From assembly GCF_019063845.1 (NCBI RefSeq), contig NZ_CP077683.1, positions 310,001 through 374,000 of the forward strand: 64,000 nt of DNA, written 5' to 3'. Below are positions 7,959-16,376 of the stretch, piece after piece; the first letter of the stretch is position 1; each line of letters begins with the position of its first letter. The position numbers and the translations under genes were made by a program. The DNA is from Geomonas subterranea (GTDB taxonomy: Bacteria; Desulfobacterota; Desulfuromonadia; Geobacterales; Geobacteraceae). The notes below the pieces were generated by a model. The model was not told the DNA's origin and made no database searches. It saw only the letters and a list, made by a program, of their open reading frames with translations.

Positions 7959-9730
7959 GGTGCGGACTCCTTGTCGGCCACGGTGAAGGTGAGGCGGGCC
8001 GTGGTGCCCGCGCCGGGAACGGAGCTGAAGGAAAGTTCGCCGCCGTGCTCCTTGACGATGCCGCTCGACACGGACAGCCCGAGCCCCGTGCCGCCGCTCT
8101 CCCGTTTCGTGGTGAAAAAGGGATCGGTGAGGTGCGCCAGGTGCTCCGGCGCGATTCCGGTCCCCTGGTCACGCACCTCCAGGACCACCTGCCTGTGCTC
8201 CTGGTCAAACCAGGTGGCCAGCTCGATACCCCGGTCGGGGGAGGGGAGCGCCTGGCAGGCGTTCACCAGGAGGTTCACCACCACCTGCTCGATACGCTGG
8301 GCGCTGCCGTTTAGTTTCGGGATACCGTCCCCTAGGCTCACTATGAAATGCTCGGTGCTCTTTTCGATCAGGTTGGCCAGAAGGCGCAGCGCCGCCTGCA
8401 CCGTCTCGTTCAGGTCGAGCTCCGCCGTCTGCCCCGGTTCCTGCTGGCGTGCGAAATCCTTGAGGTCCTCGACGATCAGCTTCACCCGCCGCGACCCCTC
8501 CTGCATCTGCTGCATCAGCTTGGGGAGCGCCTCGCGCATCCGGCGATAGGAGAGCCCCCCGAACTCGAAATCGCCGTTTTTCTCGTAGTACTCCTCCAGG
8601 ATCGGCTCCGCGTCCCGGAAGGCCTCCATCACCACCGGCAGGTTCAACAGGATCAGGCCGTTGGGGTTGTTGATTTCGTGCGCCACCCCGGAGACCAGGA
8701 TCCCCAGCGCCGCCATCTTGTCGGCCTGGACCAGCTGCTGTTGCCGGTTTCTCAGCTCCTCCTCGGCATGGCGGCGCTCCTCCACCTCGCGGGTCAGCTC
8801 CGCGGTGCGGGCGGCCACTTCGCGGCGCAGGGCGCGCGACCAGAGCACCGAGCCTCCCGCCAGGAGGATGAGCGGCAACACCACGATCGCGCCATACCTG
8901 AACACCTCGCTCCAGGAAAGCCCCGGCGGTTCCAGCACGCCAAGCCACCTGTTGTAGATCCTCTGGTACTCCCCGGTGTTCTTCAGGATGGCGAGTCCCT
9001 CGTTGAAGCGGGCCAGAAGCGCCGCATTCCCCTTTTTCACCGCGAAGCAGTACTGCTGGGCGGAGACCGGGTCACCCACCGCCTCCAGGTTGGAAAGCCC
9101 CAGCTCCCTGATCAGGTAGAGGCCGGGGAGCTTTGCCATGACCGCGTAATCGTGCTTGCCGGAGGCCAGCGAGCGGAGCACGTCGGCGTGGGTCGGAACC
9201 GGCACCACCTTGGCGCCGACGCGATTCGCCGCCAGGAACTCCTGCATGATGCCGTCGTTCAGCACCAGGACCTCCTTGCCGCGCAGGTCCGCCAGGGTCG
9301 GATGCCTGTTCCCCCCTTTGCGGGCGAAGATGGAGTGGTGCACGATGGTGTGCGGCGGCGAGAAGTCGACGCTTTTGGCGCGCTCATCCGAGTACGACAT
9401 CCCCTCCAGGAGGTCGACGTCGCCCCTGACCAGGTCCTGGCGCCGTTGCGACCATGCCCCCAGGCGGATGTCCACCTTGAGCCCCATCACGCGGGCCACG
9501 GCGCGGGTGAGTTCCACGTTGTAGCCGCTGGGCCTGTCGTCCTTGTCCAGGAATTCGTAGGGAGGGTAGCTCCGGTCGCCGCCGACGATGACCAGCGACG
9601 GGGCGGGATCGGCGGCCCGGGCCGCCTGGGCGCAGATGACGGTGCAGAGGGAGAGCGCGGCGGCGAGGAGGAGAAGGTGCAGCTGCCGGTTGCGGCGGTT
9701 TTGGCGCTGGGGAGTGCTTGTTGGTGGCAT
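7955..9730 (-). CDS. Sensor histidine kinase with periplasmic solute-binding domain
   Basis: 591 aa. A signal/anchor helix (about 17-39) is followed by a family-3 extracellular solute-binding domain (about 45-275, start SLVIVGGDRSYPPYEF, typical of amino-acid-type ligands), a second transmembrane helix (GAIVVLPLILLAGGSVLW), a coiled linker, a HisKA domain with H-box GVAHEINNPNG, and an HATPase with NLLVNACQAL, DQGTGI and GGTGLGLSV. It senses an unknown small solute in the periplasm and should phosphorylate the overlapping sigma54 regulator. The ribosome site at ATG 9730 is weak. Confidence 0.92.
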   Translation of the reverse strand: MPPTSTPQRQNRRNRQLHLLLLAAALSLCTVICAQAARAADPAPSLVIVGGDRSYPPYEFLDKDDRPSGYNVELTRAVARVMGLKVDIRLGAWSQRRQDLVRGDVDLLEGMSYSDERAKSVDFSPPHTIVHHSIFARKGGNRHPTLADLRGKEVLVLNDGIMQEFLAANRVGAKVVPVPTHADVLRSLASGKHDYAVMAKLPGLYLIRELGLSNLEAVGDPVSAQQYCFAVKKGNAALLARFNEGLAILKNTGEYQRIYNRWLGVLEPPGLSWSEVFRYGAIVVLPLILLAGGSVLWSRALRREVAARTAELTREVEERRHAEEELRNRQQQLVQADKMAALGILVSGVAHEINNPNGLILLNLPVVMEAFRDAEPILEEYYEKNGDFEFGGLSYRRMREALPKLMQQMQEGSRRVKLIVEDLKDFARQQEPGQTAELDLNETVQAALRLLANLIEKSTEHFIVSLGDGIPKLNGSAQRIEQVVVNLLVNACQALPSPDRGIELATWFDQEHRQVVLEVRDQGTGIAPEHLAHLTDPFFTTKRESGGTGLGLSVSSGIVKEHGGELSFSSVPGAGTTARLTFTVADKESAP

Positions 9731-9921
9731 GGATGCAGCTTATCTATCAAATCTGCGGCTTGCAAGACCATCTGATGTCAGTGGCACCATAAGGCGGCGG
9801 CTCTTGCATTATTTTTTGCCAATCTGGCGGGGCTGTCCCTTATAGTCCTCAAGCGTGTTGCTCTTGGCGCCGAAACAATATGGATGAAACTTTCCTTCAG
9901 TAAGATTGTGAGAGGTGGCTT

Positions 9922-11820
9922 ATGAACCTGAGAAACAAAGTCAACGTGACGGTAGTTATTGCTTTCGCCATAGCGATCGTCGCCCTGATCGTCACCGCCG
10001 CCACCAGTTCGCGCAAGATCATGGGAAGCATGGTCAGCGCCTCCCAGCAGACTATTGCCGGCGACAACGCTGCCAGCGTCAACTCGTGGCTGCTGGGCAA
10101 GCAGGCCATCATCTCCGCGGGCGCCAAGGAGCTCTCCAGGGAGTCCGGCCAGTCCAGGGAGTACCTCACGGGCCTCATCAAGCTTCTGGCCGGTGCCGGC
10201 GGCTTCTCCACCGTATATCCCGGTTACGAGAACGGCCTCTTTGTCTCCTCCGACGGCTGGGTTCCCGACGCCAGCTGGGACCATCGCAAGAGGCCCTGGT
10301 ACGAGAAGGCAAAGTCTGAGATGAAGGTGTCGCAGACCGAGCCGTACGTGGACGCCCAGACCGGCAAAACCATCATTTCCTTCATCGCGCCGATCACTTC
10401 CGGGGGGAGCTTCACCGGCGTGCTCAGCTCCGACATCATGCTCGACGAGGTCATCAAGCAGGTTCTCAACGTGAAGGTCGGCAGCACCGGCTACGCCTTC
10501 ATCATGGACAAGACCGGAAAGATCCTGGTGCACCCGAAGAAGGAACTGGTGCTCAAGAAGAAGTTCCAGGAAGTCACCAGCGGGCTCGACGACCTGAGCG
10601 CCAGGCTCTCGGCCCAGCCCACGGGGAGTTTCGAGTACCGGATGGGGGATGTCGCCAAGACAGCCTCCTACGCGCGCATACCCGCCGCGGACTGGTACCT
10701 TTGCGTCACCGCGGACAAGGCCGACGTCTTCGCGCCGGTCAACCGCCAGGTGGAGGCGCTCATGGCCATCGGCGCCATCTTCCTCGCCGCGGGAATCGCA
10801 GTGATCTTCTTCATCGTCAGGAGTCTTTTGAGCCCGCTGGGTGTCCTCTGTCACCGCGTGGCGGACCTTGCGGAAGGGGAGGGGGACCTGACCAAGCGGG
10901 TCGACGTCGGTCACCGCCGCGACGAGATCGGGCTCTTGGCCGAGAAGCTGAACACCTTCGTCGAGAACATGGGGAGCATCATTTCGCAGATCGCCTCCGC
11001 CTCCAGGTCACTCGCCTCCGAGTCCAACGCGCTCACTTCCACCTCCATGTCCATCTCGGTCGGCGCCGAATCCGTGGCCGGGCAGACCGCCACCGTGGCC
11101 ACCGCCAGCGAGGAGATGGCCGCCACCGCCGCCGACATCGCCAGCAACTGTCACCGTGCCGCCGACAGCGCGCAGCACGCCGCCGATACCACCCAGGAAG
11201 GGTTCAAGGTGGTCTCCAGCACGGTGGAGGGTATCCGTCACCGTGGCCGGATGACCAGGCAGAACGCCGACCGGATTTCCTCGCTGGGCGAGCGCTCCGA
11301 ACAGATCGGTGCCATCGTGGCGACCATCGAGGACATCGCCGACCAGACCAACCTCCTTGCGCTCAATGCCGCCATCGAGGCAGCGCGGGCCGGGGAGCAG
11401 GGGCGCGGGTTCGCGGTGGTTGCCGACGAGGTGCGTGCCCTTGCCGAGCGCACCACCCGCGCCACCAAGGAGATCGGCGACATGATCAAGGCGATCCAGC
11501 TGGAGACCAGGGACGCCATCACCTCCATGGAGGAAGGAGTGCGCGGCACCGAGCAGGGCGCCGTCGAGGCCGAGCAGTTGGAGGGGGCGTTGAAGAAGAT
11601 CCTGGAGCAGGTGAACGATGTCACCACCCAGGTGAGCCAGATCGCCACCGCCGCCGAGGAGCAGGGAGCCACCACCGGCGAGATCACCAACAACATCCAG
11701 CAGGTGACCGCCGTGGTCCAGGAGACCGCCAGCGGCGCCCAGGACTCCGCCCAGTCCGCCTCCCGGCTCTCCGAGCTCTCCGGCGAGTTGCAGCGCATCG
11801 TAGGCAAGTTCAAGCTGTAA
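9922..11820 (+). CDS. Methyl-accepting chemotaxis protein, dCache type
   Basis: 632 aa. The architecture is a first transmembrane helix (about 10-30), a periplasmic double-Cache sensor (motifs [43 protein letters not shown]), a second helix ([20 protein letters not shown]), a HAMP domain (about 305-360) and a cytoplasmic signalling hairpin whose tip reads [21 protein letters not shown]. It reports ligand binding to a CheA/CheW complex that is not encoded here. A terminator follows. The 190 bp upstream show no clear promoter for sigma54 or the flagellar sigma factor. Confidence 0.93.
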   Translation: MNLRNKVNVTVVIAFAIAIVALIVTAATSSRKIMGSMVSASQQTIAGDNAASVNSWLLGKQAIISAGAKELSRESGQSREYLTGLIKLLAGAGGFSTVYPGYENGLFVSSDGWVPDASWDHRKRPWYEKAKSEMKVSQTEPYVDAQTGKTIISFIAPITSGGSFTGVLSSDIMLDEVIKQVLNVKVGSTGYAFIMDKTGKILVHPKKELVLKKKFQEVTSGLDDLSARLSAQPTGSFEYRMGDVAKTASYARIPAADWYLCVTADKADVFAPVNRQVEALMAIGAIFLAAGIAVIFFIVRSLLSPLGVLCHRVADLAEGEGDLTKRVDVGHRRDEIGLLAEKLNTFVENMGSIISQIASASRSLASESNALTSTSMSISVGAESVAGQTATVATASEEMAATAADIASNCHRAADSAQHAADTTQEGFKVVSSTVEGIRHRGRMTRQNADRISSLGERSEQIGAIVATIEDIADQTNLLALNAAIEAARAGEQGRGFAVVADEVRALAERTTRATKEIGDMIKAIQLETRDAITSMEEGVRGTEQGAVEAEQLEGALKKILEQVNDVTTQVSQIATAAEEQGATTGEITNNIQQVTAVVQETASGAQDSAQSASRLSELSGELQRIVGKFKL

Positions 11821-11859
11821 GGTCGGCAAGGCGGATCATGCCCGAGCCAAAGTCGACGC

Positions 11860-11892
11860 GGGGGGTGAGTCTGTGACTCGCTCCCCTTTTTT
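11860..11892 (+). terminator. Terminator after the chemoreceptor gene
   Basis: A hairpin (GGGGTGAGTC / GACTCGCTCCCC, with one mismatch) is followed directly by TTTTTT, 40 bp past the stop codon. Confidence 0.8.
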
Positions 11893-11952
11893 GGCGCCCG
11901 CGGCAAGCTAACCCGCCCCTGCACCGCTTGACTTTTCCCGTCTTCCTTCCAC

Positions 11953-11980
11953 CGTAGGGGCGAATAATCATTCGCCCGGC
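11953..11980. repeat. Dispersed GGGGCGAATAATCATTCGCC palindrome
   Basis: A single copy of the palindrome amplified at 5.4-6.4 kb lies in the gap before the fibronectin-type-III gene, with GTAGGGG on its left edge. The rest of this gap (11893-12105) shows no further feature. Confidence 0.75.
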
Positions 11981-12105
11981 CTTTGTCTCTCCCTTTGCGC
12001 GAAGGGGGGCAGGGGAGGACTCGTCTGGAAAATATCCTCTTGAAATGACCGTTCCGCATGTTACTGTATTGGAGTTTTCTAATTCATCGAGCGGAGGACA
12101 AAGAC

Positions 12106-12732
12106 ATGGGTAAAAATCGTGACGGCGGGGGGAAGGATGACGAAATCATCCGCGCATCCGACGACCTCCTCACCAGCTTGAGCAAGGATCCCTCCATCAT
12201 GCAAAGCATCTATGCGCTCTTGCCGAATCAGGAGAAGTTACAAGGGGCCCGTGACCGGCACCGCAGTCTCTTCCACCAGGTTGTGGACGGCGCCCATGAC
12301 AAGGAGGCGGAACTGGAGGCGGCCCGTAACGACCTCATCGCACAGATGAGCCTGGTCAACGGCATGGCGAATCTCACCGGCAAGCACGACCCGACGATCC
12401 CGCAAAAACTGGGACTGGTGCATCAGACTGCCGGTAAGCGCCCTTCGGCCGCGGGTCTCTCGGTGCCGGAGAACTTCAGGATGGCATACGACGGGCGCAG
12501 CATCATTGTCCGCGGATCCGCTGTGAAGGGTGCCAGGAGTTACGAGATATGGGTTTGTGAAAGCGACCCCCTCACGGAGGCCAGCTGGAGACACCACGCG
12601 ACCTCAGGTAAGATCAACCGGATCGAAATAACCGGTCTCACGCCCGGCAGACTCTACTACTTCAGGATCAGGGCTGTGGGTGCCAGTGACACAGGGCCCT
12701 GGTCCAACTTCATCAGCATGATGGCGATCTAA
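12106..12732 (+). CDS. Fibronectin type III domain protein
   Basis: 208 aa. The start at ATG 12106 follows GGAGGACAAAGAC; an upstream in-frame ATG has no ribosome site. The N-terminal half is mostly helical and charged. The C-terminal roughly 90 residues form one FnIII fold (start VPENFRMAYDGRSIIVRG, core Trp in ASWRHH, then GLTPGRLYYFRIRAVGA and GPWSNF). No signal peptide or membrane helix is visible, so it is probably cytoplasmic. A degenerate copy of its 3' end lies about 300 bp downstream. Confidence 0.8.
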   Translation: MGKNRDGGGKDDEIIRASDDLLTSLSKDPSIMQSIYALLPNQEKLQGARDRHRSLFHQVVDGAHDKEAELEAARNDLIAQMSLVNGMANLTGKHDPTIPQKLGLVHQTAGKRPSAAGLSVPENFRMAYDGRSIIVRGSAVKGARSYEIWVCESDPLTEASWRHHATSGKINRIEITGLTPGRLYYFRIRAVGASDTGPWSNFISMMAI

Positions 12733-12833
12733 AATCTCTACAGTGCCACCACCCCCATCGTCACGAGGCGCCGTGACGGCCGGTGGTGGCACTCCCTCCC
12801 AACCTACCACAACGGTTTGCGAGCATTGCCGGT

Positions 12834-13022
12834 AAACTGGCAAACGTCGAGACGAAATCAGTAAATGTCACAGTAAAATCAGAAAACGTCCCCCTAAAAT
12901 CAGAAAACGTTCCCCTAAAATCAGAAAACGTCCTCCTAAAATCGGAAAACGTCCCCCTGAAATCGGAAAACGTCCCCCTGAAATCGGAAAACGCGGTGAC
13001 AAAATCGGAAAACGTGAACTGA
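12834..13022 (+). repeat. 21-bp tandem repeat, nine units, open in frame
   Basis: Nine units of 21 bp, with central units AAATCAGAAAACGTCCCCCT or its AAATCGG variant. The period is a multiple of three and one forward frame stays open (GTG 12783 to stop 13022), reading heptads such as KSENVPL. There is no ribosome site before the GTG, so translation is doubtful. The outer units are more diverged than the inner ones, as expected for slippage growth. Confidence 0.85.
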
Positions 13023-13029
13023 ACTCCTA

Positions 13030-13078
13030 AACGGTTGGTGCAACTTCGTCAGCATGACCGCGCTTTAGGCTCCTTTCA
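13030..13078 (+). pseudogene. Remnant of a second FnIII gene 3' end
   Basis: The frame around 13038-13069 reads CNFVSMTAL-stop, against WSNFISMMAI-stop at the end of the intact FnIII gene. The bases after the stop (CACGCCCCCATCGTC) resemble those after the intact gene (ACCACCCCCATCGTC). This suggests a tandem duplication whose body was lost, with the 21-bp repeat now between the two ends. The rest of the gap to 13221 holds nothing I can name. Confidence 0.5.
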
Positions 13079-13221
13079 TCACGCCCCCATCGTCGGACCA
13101 AGTTTTTGGGTCTTGTCGCCTTCCTTTCTACGCTGGATCCTCTCTTCAAATCAGCATCATTCATTGCAGCACATGCAGCACCGTTCACTACTTCACCTTA
13201 GTACAGCATGAGTTGAGGCGG

Positions 13222-13782
13222 TTAAAAGTCCAAAGGGCTTTTCGGTGCCTGCAGCGTAAGCACGGGGACGCAGTGGGTGTAGATCATGGTCGTCTTCAGG
13301 CTTGCGTGACCGCGTACCGCCAGTACATCGTCCCACTCTGGTGAATCTGATTTAACCTGGTATCCCGCCTCAACGTAGTTTGAGGTGCGAAGCAGTGATC
13401 GCGTTGCTGGCAGGCTATGGGCCGGCGCGATGACAGCGGCCTGAGGGGAGGACTCTGGAAAGGTTTCGGCAGGTTGGGGGGTGGGGATAGCGTCAGGAGG
13501 CCCGGGGGCGAGGCGCTCCTTTTTCTTTAAGAGGGTAAAGTATATAGAAACAGCATGGGCCGCACGTTGTCGCTGATTCGCTGTCCGGTTTCTCTCCTTC
13601 AATTTCTCACAAAACAGCCGCACCCGGTCTGATTTGGACTCAGGTGGAGAATACCTCTCGCAAAAATCAAGATAATATCTTAGCCACTGCAGGTACTCCG
13701 CATGCAGCGCAGGTGGGACCCGCGACTGCGTCAGAAGATGCAAGAATGCCGACACCACCGGTTCAGGAATACCATTCATCAC
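13222..13782 (-). pseudogene. intI: Integron integrase (intI) with internal in-frame deletion
   Basis: The ORF is 186 aa; Geobacter-type integron integrases are about twice that. Residues 1-75 match the N-terminal SAM-like domain (PEPVVSAFLHLL, QWLRYYLDFC). Residues about 130-155 (SNYVEAGYQVKSDSPEWDD) are the linker ahead of the core-binding region. At about residue 156 (near 13320) the frame jumps to the extreme C-terminus (RGHASLKTTMIYTHC ... SPLDF), which keeps the last box His and the catalytic Tyr (about 168). The region with the first catalytic Arg, the box-II HxxR and the integron-specific helix is missing, so recombination activity should be lost. Its divergent position next to a cassette array is canonical for an integron. 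Confidence 0.85.
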
Positions 13783-13789
13783 TTCGCCT

Positions 13790-13818
13790 TTGACATGTAT
13801 AGAGGATCTCTATATATT
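13790..13818 (+). promoter_or_regulatory. Candidate cassette promoter Pc
   Basis: TTGACA at 13790-13795, a 17-bp spacer, then TATATT at 13813-13818, pointing into the cassette array. It begins 8 bp outside the intI start codon, where a Pc is expected. Only one -10 base differs from the sigma70 consensus. A perfect inverted repeat lies in its spacer. Confidence 0.7.
13798..13814. promoter_or_regulatory. Inverted repeat between Pc and the integrase promoter
   Basis: TATAGAG-GAT-CTCTATA is a perfect 7-bp inverted repeat. It lies inside the Pc spacer and overlaps the -10 of the opposing integrase promoter, so a bound protein could control both. It does not resemble the LexA boxes seen in many integrons. 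Confidence 0.5.
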
Positions 13819-13839
13819 GCGATGGATTTGTTGTGGCAA
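13811..13839 (-). promoter_or_regulatory. Candidate integrase promoter
   Basis: On the minus strand, TTGCCA (13834-13839), a 17-bp spacer and TATATA (13811-13816) lie 29-57 bp upstream of the intI ATG. The -10 shares bases with the -10 of the divergent Pc. Confidence 0.55.
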
Positions 13840-13887
13840 ATGAAAGTTATTACAGGTGGTGCGTCTTCCCGCTGCAGAGAGGGGAAG

Positions 13888-13919
13888 GGAGGATGGCCGG
13901 TTTTCTGGCCATCCCCCCA
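13888..13919. other. Leader hairpin between Pc and the first cassette
   Basis: GGATGGCC and GGCCATCC form an 8-bp stem around a T-rich loop, with further G/C pairing at the base. There is no U-run, so it is not a standard terminator. It would lie in the leader of every Pc transcript. Confidence 0.5.
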
Positions 13920-13984
13920 ATTGGCACGAATTACGACTTTCACAGTGTGCCATATCAGCACCTTACGTCAATGTTGTTTATGTG

Positions 13985-14049
13985 TGTAAGTTATGTTGCC
14001 CCCGGCGTTGGAGGGATGGCGGCAATTTCCCACTAATAAGTAGTTGGAA
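13985..14049 (+). other. Candidate attI recombination site
   Basis: The first cassette begins at GTTGGAA (14043-14049), the expected attI core, 260 bp from the integrase start. A second GTTGGAG lies near 14006 and may be an accessory integrase-binding site. attI sequences are not conserved between integron classes, so the left boundary is uncertain. Confidence 0.55.
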
Positions 14050-14055
14050 GATAAA

Positions 14056-14616
14056 ATGACAGATACGATATTCAAAGCCAATATTTTCTGGATTCGAATT
14101 GCCAGCGTCATCTTAGTGGCGGGGGCAATTATCGTTTTTATCAGTCCAAACTTTGATTTGATCAAAGCTGTCTTTGCCCTTATTTGCATTGTTGGCGCTG
14201 TATTATGTTGGTCAGTTCCATCGCCTCTAATAATTGTCGATGACACAGGAATAAAATTGCTTCAACGAGGTATTTCAGGGAAGGGACATTTTGATTGGGC
14301 TGCCAATAAAAATGAATGTTGTGAGTGGGATGCCATATATTCAGTTTCAACATGGCGCTCATCAGTCGATTGCGGTTTGACGACCTTTCTCCATTATTCA
14401 ACAGACCCGAATAAACATAATATTGATGGCCAGTGGATTATTGATGAAAACTATCAACACGGAGCAATTCAAATAGAAGCAAGGATTTTTAGAGATTATT
14501 ATAAAATCCTAGAGACTGTAAATCAAAGGGCTGTTAAAGCGACTTATGACAGCAATTCGACGCAGTATGGAACACTGGAGAGGGTGAAGACCCCCGATAA
14601 ATCTGCCCTTGAGTAA
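14056..14616 (+). CDS. Cassette 1: two-helix membrane protein of unknown function
   Basis: 186 aa from ATG 14056, with GGAAG from the cassette's own core site as ribosome site. Two transmembrane helices (about 10-30 and 36-56) are followed by a soluble domain that starts PLIIVDDTGIKLL and contains CCEWDAIYSV. The pattern 'hydrophobic strand, GI, then W-D-x-hydrophobic' recalls the YcxB/bacterial PH-like membrane proteins and recurs in cassettes 5 and 8. It would be the first gene expressed from Pc. AT-rich relative to the flanks. Confidence 0.8.
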   Translation: MTDTIFKANIFWIRIASVILVAGAIIVFISPNFDLIKAVFALICIVGAVLCWSVPSPLIIVDDTGIKLLQRGISGKGHFDWAANKNECCEWDAIYSVSTWRSSVDCGLTTFLHYSTDPNKHNIDGQWIIDENYQHGAIQIEARIFRDYYKILETVNQRAVKATYDSNSTQYGTLERVKTPDKSALE

Positions 14617-14628
14617 TGAAATCGAGCT

Positions 14629-14685
14629 TCCAACCAGCCGGTTGCACGCGGCCTTGAGGCCGGTGAACCGGGCACCACGTTGGTC
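14629..14685 (+). repeat. attC site 1
   Basis: Begins TCCAACC (R'' box), has inner arms GCGGCC/GGCC around TTGA, and ends with the core GTTGGTC at 14679-14685, where the crossover falls after the G. About 57 bp. Confidence 0.85.
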
Positions 14686-14698
14686 AAGAATTGAAGAC

Positions 14699-15001
14699 AT
14701 GGCAGCAGTAAGGATAGATAGCATGTTCACATCCCTCATCATGACCATCATAGTCGGGAACTTGGCATTTTACCTTACGATGTTCAGATTGAACGCAAAG
14801 CATAAGTGTCTTCTCGATCAGTTGCAGTTGGATGGCCGGCTGTATTGTTATTCAATCCCTCAAACAGCCAAACTTATTCAGTTTATTTTACGCAACCTTG
14901 TTAATTTAAAGGATGGTTTGTTACTGATTGCTGGTTACACGATGGTAGCCTGTCTGCTGTTAACATTTGTACAAATAATTTATATGGTACTTTGGCACTA
15001 A
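14699..15001 (+). CDS. Cassette 2: small two-helix membrane protein (copy A)
   Basis: 100 aa from ATG 14699 (in-frame codons upstream are attC sequence). Two membrane helices (about 10-29 and 75-97) flank a roughly 45-residue loop rich in Lys, Gln and Tyr. The function is unknown. The same cassette recurs at 17643-18160 with one amino-acid change (Asn to His in ILRNLVNL), so the copies diverged recently. Confidence 0.75.
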   Translation: MAAVRIDSMFTSLIMTIIVGNLAFYLTMFRLNAKHKCLLDQLQLDGRLYCYSIPQTAKLIQFILRNLVNLKDGLLLIAGYTMVACLLLTFVQIIYMVLWH

Positions 15002-15101
15002 CAGCACCTCCACTCACAATCCAGATCGGACGCTGGAAAATACTCGAACCCACCCATATGGGGCGGGCAGATTTAATGGACAAGCACGTGGGATTGCGTA
15101 G

Positions 15102-15202
15102 GTGCCAACCACACGGATAGACGCGGTCTCTGCGGTGAGTAAAGAGTGGAAGGACGCCGGTACAAGTTGAACGCTCCGCCGGTCATCCGCAACCCGTTGA
15201 TA
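15102..15202 (+). repeat. attC site 2 (long form)
   Basis: Starts GTGCCAACC, ends AACCCGTTGATA with the core G at 15196. About 101 bp with an extended variable centre. It is the same attC as site 7 apart from single-base changes. Confidence 0.85.
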
Positions 15203-15214
15203 AATAGAGAAAAA

Positions 15215-15637
15215 ATGCCTTCAATGAAAAGACTCAGCAGCGTTTGCCATAGTATCGCTCATCACGCGGTGAGTGGTCTGTCCTACGTCCACCCACACCT
15301 CAGGCAAGCATGCAAGACAGTCGGTCTCGATACCATAACGATTGACTTGATGCGCGAGCAGCCATGCCCGGACCAATTCCTGACTATAAAAACGCTTCGT
15401 TTATCATTGAAAGCACTGCAAGAGAGATTAAAAGAGATTGTAAAAGCAGAGGGATTCACGATAAATGACATCGATAGAATTGAGCTGACATTCGAGTTCA
15501 CTGAAGAATTCCGTGATGACTATTGCAGTAACTGCTATGCGCGTCTTGTATCCAGAAGTGGCAAGGTATATGAGCACGCTGTAAACTACATCGGCAAGAG
15601 CATATACCCAACAAGGCCAGTGGACCGGTCGCGATAA
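15215..15637 (+). CDS. Cassette 3: conserved cassette protein of unknown function (copy A)
   Basis: 140 aa, starting MPSMKRLSSVCHSIAHHAV. Soluble and alpha/beta by appearance, with His pairs near the N-terminus and a CSNCYARLVSRSGKVYE strand region. I do not recognise a named family. The last codons (PTRPVDRSR-stop) are read from the attC, so protein end and recombination site overlap. The CDS and attC appear identical to cassette 13 at 21.0-21.5 kb. Confidence 0.75.
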   Translation: MPSMKRLSSVCHSIAHHAVSGLSYVHPHLRQACKTVGLDTITIDLMREQPCPDQFLTIKTLRLSLKALQERLKEIVKAEGFTINDIDRIELTFEFTEEFRDDYCSNCYARLVSRSGKVYEHAVNYIGKSIYPTRPVDRSR

Positions 15638-15669
15638 ACCTGCGCCGGTCACCGACCACGCCGTTGATC
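15606..15669 (+). repeat. attC site 3
   Basis: ACCCAAC at 15606-15612 to core GTTGATC at 15663-15669, 64 bp, with arms GGACCGGTCGCG / TGCGCCGGTCACC. It contains the stop codon of cassette 3. Confidence 0.85.
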
Positions 15670-15688
15670 ATCGAAATGAGGAGAAGGA

Positions 15689-16294
15689 ATGAATGAGTTG
15701 AAATTTCGCATAAAAAATGTCGATTCTGAGGACGAGCAAGAGGTAGATGACGCCTTCGATAGATATTCCTCCCACGTCAAATCCCTGAACCTAAACAAAG
15801 ACTGCGATCTGCTGAAATTTTTTGGCAATGACTTTTTCCACGACGGCGACATTTACGACTTGAAAATCTTTGACGGAAACAGAAACGTAACCTTTAAAGT
15901 GGATGCACTAAACATTCGTACCAAAGAAGAAGACTTCCAATATGTAAATACATCATTTGAGTGTATCTTCAAGGATGTCGTTTGGTTAACCATGGAGGGA
16001 CAACGGATAGATGACCTTAACGATCCGCTGACAGACAGTAATGGTTTGGAGTTTGCGTACAGTGAAATAGATACGCTGACAGAATACATAGAAGATTTCA
16101 AAAATAACTACCGTGGTTCAGAAGCGTTTATGGATGATGAGCCTGAGTTTCACTCAATAATCATTAGATTCACTACACCAGCTGGTTTCTTCGGAATGGT
16201 ATTCAGCAGCGTCTCTGTTGTGCCTTTAGAGCCGTTGGCCTGGCACCTCATACAGGAGAGCGGAAGATATGAGTTGTGTTTGTGGGGCCAGTAA
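15689..16294 (+). CDS. Cassette 4: acidic soluble protein of unknown function
   Basis: 201 aa with a good ribosome site (GAGGAGAAGG) 3-4 bp before ATG 15689. Strongly acidic, no signal or membrane helix. A motif FFHDGDIYDLKIF followed by beta-strand-like sequence resembles the FHDxxI motif seen in immunity-like small proteins; this is a weak similarity, not a family call. It ends before attC 4. Confidence 0.75.
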   Translation: MNELKFRIKNVDSEDEQEVDDAFDRYSSHVKSLNLNKDCDLLKFFGNDFFHDGDIYDLKIFDGNRNVTFKVDALNIRTKEEDFQYVNTSFECIFKDVVWLTMEGQRIDDLNDPLTDSNGLEFAYSEIDTLTEYIEDFKNNYRGSEAFMDDEPEFHSIIIRFTTPAGFFGMVFSSVSVVPLEPLAWHLIQESGRYELCLWGQ

Positions 16295-16308
16295 AAACGA
16301 GAGGTAAG

Positions 16309-16360
16309 AGATCAACCAGTCGTAACAGCGGCCATGCCGCTGTACTCTCAGGCGTTGGCT
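16309..16360 (+). repeat. attC site 4
   Basis: GATCAAC through paired arms CAGCGGC/GCCGCTG to core GTTGGCT at 16354-16360. A short form of about 52 bp. Confidence 0.8.
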
Positions 16361-16376
16361 GAAAAGAAGGAAGGTC

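Noticed and set aside
9750-9800. Sigma54 promoter before the chemoreceptor (TGGCAC ... TTGCA)
   Set aside because: The two boxes are about 16 bp apart rather than the required spacing of about 4-5 bp.
13222-13782. Phage- or transposon-type tyrosine recombinase
   Set aside because: The N-terminal and C-terminal motifs and the adjacent attC array fit an integron integrase; no att repeats of a phage or transposon were seen.
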